Source of the DNA: Metabacillus flavus
GTDB taxonomy: Bacteria > Bacillota > Bacilli > Bacillales > Bacillaceae
Direction of reading: 5' to 3'
NCBI RefSeq assembly: GCF_018283675.1
Contig: NZ_JAGVRK010000001.1
Span: 992,001-1,056,000 of the forward strand
DNA: 64,000 nucleotides
Shown: positions 60,544-64,000 of the stretch, in pieces
How positions within the stretch are numbered: the first letter of the stretch is position 1
Layout of the letters: each line of letters begins with the position of its first letter
The notes under the pieces: model-generated
What the model was told of the DNA's origin: nothing
Seen by the model: only the letters and a program-made list of their open reading frames with translations
The model's database searches: none
Position numbers and translations under genes: made by a program

Positions 60544-61599
60544 ATGAATTTATTCTGGTTTTTTCCAACAGCTGGAGACGGCCATTATTTAGGAACACGT
60601 GCGGGAGAAAGAAAACCTGATATCACCTACCTAAAGCAAATTGCAAGTGCATTGGACAGCCTTGGATATGATGGGGCATTATTGCCGACAGGGGCGAATT
60701 GCGAGGATTCCTGGGTAACCGCTTCCTATCTCGCTTCTGTGACAAACAAATTGAAATTTTTAATCGCGCTTAGACCAGGTCTCATGTCTCCAACCCTGTC
60801 AGCAAGAATGGCTGCAACCTTCGATCATTTTTCAGGAGGCCGCCTTCTTTTGAATGTTGTGACAGGCGGGGACCCTGCAGAGCAGGCAGCGTTTGGCAGC
60901 TATCACAGCCATGATGAACGGTATGAAGTAACGGACGAGTATTTGGATATTTGGAGAAAAGTAATGGAAGGCAACCGGGTAGATCACAAAGGGAAACATC
61001 TGGAGGTAACAGGTGCTTACATTCCGGAGCCGCCTGTTCAGGAGCCGTATCCTCCGCTGTATTTTGGCGGATCCTCTCCGGCAGGGAAAGCAGTGGGGGC
61101 CAAGCATGCGGATGTTTACCTGCTATGGGGTCAGCCGCCCGCTCAAATTAAAGAAAAAATTCAAGAAATGAAGAAGATGGCAGCTGCTGAAGGGAGAACG
61201 CTTACCTTTGGTATTCGCTTGCATGCAATTGTCAGAGAAACTGAACAGGAAGCATGGGATGCGGCTGAACGGTTGATCAGCCATGTAGATGATGCAACCA
61301 TCCGGGCCTTTGAGGAGCGGCATGCTGCCTTCGATTCGATTGCTCAAAGAACACAATCGTCCTTGCATGGAGGATCCAAAGTTCGTGAAAATCTCGAAAT
61401 TTCTCCTAATCTATGGGCTGGAATCGGGCTGGCACGCGAAGGAGCGGGAACAGCAATCGTCGGCGACCCTGACATTGCAGCAGAACGGATGAGAGAATAT
61501 GAGGAGGCTGGAGTGGATACATTTATATTATCCGGTTATCCGCATCTGGAAGAAGCCTATCGATTTGCAGAGCTTGTGTTTCCGAAACTGAATAAATAA
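60544..61599 (+). CDS. ssuD: FMNH2-dependent alkanesulfonate monooxygenase
   Basis: This 351-aa TIM-barrel luciferase-like enzyme shows 'FWFFPTAGDGHYLGT' at the N-terminus, 'GANCEDSWVTASYLA' near residue 48 (the SsuD Cys), 'HFSGGRLLLNVVTGGDP' near 98 and 'YFGGSSPAGKAVGAKHADVYLLWGQ'. It releases sulfite from alkanesulfonates for sulfur supply. It stands alone here, without ssuABC or a flavin reductase, unlike the B. subtilis ssu operon. AGGAAGGGG lies 10 bases before ATG. Confidence 0.95.
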   Translation: MNLFWFFPTAGDGHYLGTRAGERKPDITYLKQIASALDSLGYDGALLPTGANCEDSWVTASYLASVTNKLKFLIALRPGLMSPTLSARMAATFDHFSGGRLLLNVVTGGDPAEQAAFGSYHSHDERYEVTDEYLDIWRKVMEGNRVDHKGKHLEVTGAYIPEPPVQEPYPPLYFGGSSPAGKAVGAKHADVYLLWGQPPAQIKEKIQEMKKMAAAEGRTLTFGIRLHAIVRETEQEAWDAAERLISHVDDATIRAFEERHAAFDSIAQRTQSSLHGGSKVRENLEISPNLWAGIGLAREGAGTAIVGDPDIAAERMREYEEAGVDTFILSGYPHLEEAYRFAELVFPKLNK

Positions 61600-61610
61600 A
61601 GTGTACGGCT

Positions 61611-61638
61611 CAAAAACCCGCAGGACTGCGGGTTTTTC
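61611..61638 (+). terminator. Terminator of ssuD
   Basis: AAAAACCCGCAG/TGCGGGTTTTT with a short loop. Confidence 0.9.
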
Positions 61639-61709
61639 TATAGCCTGAATGAGAATGAATCAACATTACAGAAAGCATCTTGTCAAAATCAGGAACGCTT
61701 GCGATAATG

Positions 61710-61727
61710 TATGTAAGTGCTTACATA
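61710..61727. promoter_or_regulatory. Perfect palindrome upstream of the ROK regulator gene
   Basis: TATGTAAGTGCTTACATA is an 8-2-8 perfect inverted repeat. It lies in a 374-base gap before the ROK gene, a likely operator for that repressor or another sugar regulator. The rest of the gap contains no gene I can support. Confidence 0.55.
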
Positions 61728-61973
61728 AGATACCTTGCAAAATTAACTTAATTAACGAAGGGGGAGAGGCGGAATAAACGAAAACGAGTCTTTTAATTGT
61801 AGGAGAAATTTCTGCTGTCATAGTTTTGCATCGAAAAAAAGCATTTTCCTTTTGGTGTCAGAACAAGCGGTTAGGTGAGATTTCCACAACACTGTGAGGC
61901 ACTGGACCCGTTAATCCGAGAGACAGCTTAAAGAAGTCATGAATTAAAATGGCTTTGCAGAGGGGGAAAAGCG

Positions 61974-63209
61974 GTGGCTAATCATTTAATCGGGAGCTTT
62001 CAATTAATGAAATCCCTGAACCGATCCCTGATTCTGAATATTATCCGCTCTTCAGGGACGATATCCAGGGCAGAAATCGCGAAGAAAACGAGGCTTACTC
62101 CGCCGACCGTAACAAATATCGTTCATGAACTTCTGAGCGAGGAATTAGTGATAGAAGGTCAGACCGGGCCTTCGAGCGGTGGCCGAAAGCCTATTATGCT
62201 GAGGATCAATTCCAGAAACTTTTATATCATCGGGGTGGATGTGGGTGTCAAAAAAGTCCGTTTTGCCGTTACTGATTTAAATGCGGAGATTCTGATGAAA
62301 AGCATCGTATCCATTAGCGAGAGAATGACAGAAGAAGAGCTTGTAAAAATGCTGATAAAGCAGATTTATATTCTGAAAAACAAGGCCGCTATTTCTATGG
62401 ATAAAATTATGGGAATTGGAATCGGCATGCATGGAATTGTTGATGCCGAGCGCGGGATTTCTATTTTTGCTCCCAATCTTCATATGAAGAACATTCCTCT
62501 GAAAAGCATGCTGGAATCTGAATTCCTGATTCCTGTAAAGGTAGAAAATGATGTGAGGGCGATGGCTCTTGGCGAAGCATGGTTCGGCAGCGGCATTGGC
62601 TTTGAGGATCTCATCTGCATCAACGTTGGATATGGGATTGGGGCAGGAATTATTATGAACAACAAGCTGTTTAGGGGACGTCATGGCCTGGCGGGTGAAA
62701 TCGGGCATACGGTCGTTGATTTAAATGGACCAAGGTGTACATGCGGAAGCTATGGATGCCTTCAAACCCTTACGGCACACGACGGATTAAAGAATGCAGC
62801 CATGAAGGAGATCATTCTTGGGAGGAGGACCCTTATTTCTGAGCTGACAGATGGAGATGTTGATAAAATCAGCGGGAAAATTATACATGAGGCAGCAAAA
62901 CTGGGAGATGATTTGGGGATTGAAATATTACAGACGGCCGGCAAATATCTTGGGGCAGCCATTTCCAATTTGGTTCACATCTTAAATCCTCCCAAAATCA
63001 TTATTGGAGGCGGAATTTCAAAGGCAGGTCCTTTTCTATTTGAACCTCTTAAGGAAGTGGTTCTTAAGCGGGCGCTGAGTGATGAGGCAAGGGAAACGAT
63101 CATCGTCGAATCAGGACTTGGAGACCGTGCGGGACTTGTTGGGGCCGTCACTTTAATTTTAGAGGATATGTTTTCATTAAACTATGAAAATAGAAAACAA
63201 ACTGTTTGA
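61974..63209 (+). CDS. ROK family transcriptional repressor (XylR/NagC-like)
   Basis: This 411-aa protein has an N-terminal MarR-like winged helix ('ISRAEIAKKTRLTPPTVTNIVHELLSEELV', residues about 30-60) and a ROK domain with 'GIGMHGIVD', 'ENDVRAMALGEAWFG' and the zinc motif 'GPRCTCGSYGCLQTL' (C-x-C-G-x-x-G-C-L-Q). It probably represses the sugar transport genes that begin 125 bases downstream and is released by their sugar. GTG 61974 follows AGGGGG. Sugar not identifiable; xylo-oligosaccharide is suggested only by the esterase nearby. Confidence 0.92.
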   Translation: MANHLIGSFQLMKSLNRSLILNIIRSSGTISRAEIAKKTRLTPPTVTNIVHELLSEELVIEGQTGPSSGGRKPIMLRINSRNFYIIGVDVGVKKVRFAVTDLNAEILMKSIVSISERMTEEELVKMLIKQIYILKNKAAISMDKIMGIGIGMHGIVDAERGISIFAPNLHMKNIPLKSMLESEFLIPVKVENDVRAMALGEAWFGSGIGFEDLICINVGYGIGAGIIMNNKLFRGRHGLAGEIGHTVVDLNGPRCTCGSYGCLQTLTAHDGLKNAAMKEIILGRRTLISELTDGDVDKISGKIIHEAAKLGDDLGIEILQTAGKYLGAAISNLVHILNPPKIIIGGGISKAGPFLFEPLKEVVLKRALSDEARETIIVESGLGDRAGLVGAVTLILEDMFSLNYENRKQTV

Positions 63210-63303
63210 GAAAGCCCTTACATTTTTAAAAAAAGTGTGCTATTTTAATAGTAGTTCGTTATATTATTTAATTAATTAAGTAACACCTTTTATTTTGGGA
63301 GAA

Positions 63304-63318
63304 ATGAAAGCGGATACA
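63304..63318 (+). promoter_or_regulatory. Catabolite-responsive element (cre) before the sugar-binding protein gene
   Basis: ATGAAAGCGGATACA matches the Bacillus cre consensus W-T-G-N-A-A-N-C-G-N-W-N-N-C-W at every defined position. It lies 16 bases before the start codon, in the expected leader, so CcpA would block transcription when preferred sugars are present. Confidence 0.82.
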
Positions 63319-63334
63319 AAAAAGGGGGATTTAT

Positions 63335-64000
63335 ATGAAAAAGGTTTGGGCATTATTGATGGCTGCAGTCATGACAGTGGGGATGCTGTCTGCATGCAGT
63401 TCACAGGGATCAGGCGGTTCCGCTGGGGATGGCGGAAAGCCTAAGGGAGAAATTACCGTTTGGGGCTGGAATGTTGCAGCAAGCTCAATGGAATTGGCTG
63501 TAGATAATTTCAAGAAAAAATACCCGGATGTAGAAGTTAAAGTCCAGGATATCGGGCGTTTGGATTTATACGATAAGCTGACAGTCGGGCTTGCTGCCAA
63601 TGGTGCCGGACTTCCGGATGTACTGATGGTTGAAAGCGACCGTCTGGATAACTATAAAAAGCAGTTCCCGAACGGTTTTATGGATCTTTCTGAAAAAGGG
63701 TTTGATAAATATGAAGATAAATTCGGGAAATCAAAGATTGCTACAGCTAAAAACAAAGATGGTAAATTTGTTGCTATGCCTTGGGACATTGGGCCAACCG
63801 GCGTTTATTACCGAACTGATATTTTTGAAAAAGCAGGAGTAGATCCTAAATCGATTGAAACGTGGGATGATTTTATCGAAGCGGGGAAAGTGATCAAAGA
63901 GAAAACAGGTTCTGCGATGGTTCCGGTGGATATCGCAAAGGATGATGCCCTGTACCGTATGATGCTGAACCAGCAAAGTGCGTTTTACTTTGATGATAAA
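63335..64000 (+). CDS. Sugar ABC transporter substrate-binding lipoprotein (3'-truncated by window edge)
   Basis: ATG 63335 follows AAAGGGGG. The 222 codons visible stay open to the edge. The signal peptide 'MKKVWALLMAAVMTVGMLSAC' region ends in the lipobox L-S-A-C (Cys21), followed by a Ser/Gly linker. The body 'GEITVWGWNVAASSMELAVDNFKKKYPDVEVKV' and 'MPWDIGPTGVYYRTDIFEKAGV' are typical of family 1 (CUT1) solute-binding proteins. Permease genes should follow. With no ATPase seen yet, MsmX may power it. Confidence 0.93.
   Translation, partial: MKKVWALLMAAVMTVGMLSACSSQGSGGSAGDGGKPKGEITVWGWNVAASSMELAVDNFKKKYPDVEVKVQDIGRLDLYDKLTVGLAANGAGLPDVLMVESDRLDNYKKQFPNGFMDLSEKGFDKYEDKFGKSKIATAKNKDGKFVAMPWDIGPTGVYYRTDIFEKAGVDPKSIETWDDFIEAGKVIKEKTGSAMVPVDIAKDDALYRMMLNQQSAFYFDDK

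Noticed and set aside
1-64000. tRNA, rRNA, tmRNA and prophage genes
   Set aside because: I looked for typical tRNA ends, rRNA-conserved blocks and phage structural genes and saw none.

Overview
The window comes from the chromosome of a spore-forming, low-to-moderate GC Gram-positive rod of the Bacillaceae, probably Bacillus in the broad sense or a close relative such as Metabacillus. The evidence is strong AGGAGG-type ribosome binding sites, many GTG and TTG starts, an alpha/beta-type small acid-soluble spore protein, YheC/YheD coat-associated proteins, a KinB-like kinase, and B. subtilis-like gene blocks (yheA-yheB-yheC/D-yheE, bmrCD, msmX with its PucR-type neighbour, swrC). No tRNA, rRNA or CRISPR array was seen.

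Layout. 1-5.2 kb: the 3' part of an NRPS-independent (NIS) siderophore operon, with two IucA/IucC synthetases (the first cut by the window edge), an MFS exporter and a PLP decarboxylase. 5.3-7.3 kb: a MocR regulator divergent from a GNAT acetyltransferase, with two palindromes between them. 7.5-14.4 kb: a 35-aa ORF, MscS channel, sirtuin, polysaccharide deacetylase, SDR, ArsR regulator and aldehyde dehydrogenase. 14.4-16 kb: a chemoreceptor. 16.1-20.4 kb: a five-gene NAD salvage operon (NrtR-like regulator, pncA, pncB, a nadD paralog, nadE) behind one promoter with a perfect palindromic operator. 20.4-24.4 kb: tiny membrane proteins, a DMT exporter, AdaA, a sensor kinase, a frameshifted small gene and a 127-bp tandem duplication. 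24.4-28 kb: class I ribonucleotide reductase genes behind a cobalamin riboswitch and intrinsic terminator. 28-32 kb: D-amino-acid transaminase, an SGNH esterase and an ABC-2 exporter. 33.2-34.8 kb: an intact IS1595-family element. 34.8-43.5 kb: NhaC, a universal stress protein, a class A PBP, a degenerate HPr-like protein and an RND pump. 43.8-48 kb: a bmrCD-type heterodimeric ABC exporter with a leader-peptide and terminator region. 48-52 kb: an NAD(P)-binding protein, SASP, zinc-ribbon protein, MsmX and its neighbour regulator. 52.1-59.1 kb: the yhe spore block with four tandem YheC/D ATP-grasp genes. 59.3-64 kb: carbohydrate esterase, SsuD, a ROK repressor and the start of a sugar-binding lipoprotein gene. 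MsmX is the kind of shared ATPase such a sugar importer would use.

The clearest non-genic signal is a family of small non-coding mobile elements (about 183 bp, with about 97-bp internal-deletion forms). They share 'GGCTNTGTTAA...TGTTGAT' ends and 8-bp target duplications with the complete IS1595-family element in the same window. Four of the five copies, and the IS itself, sit immediately 3' of the U-tract of an intrinsic terminator. The same GC-rich core also occurs between unrelated ends (about 32.1 kb; a shortened form at 49.7 kb).
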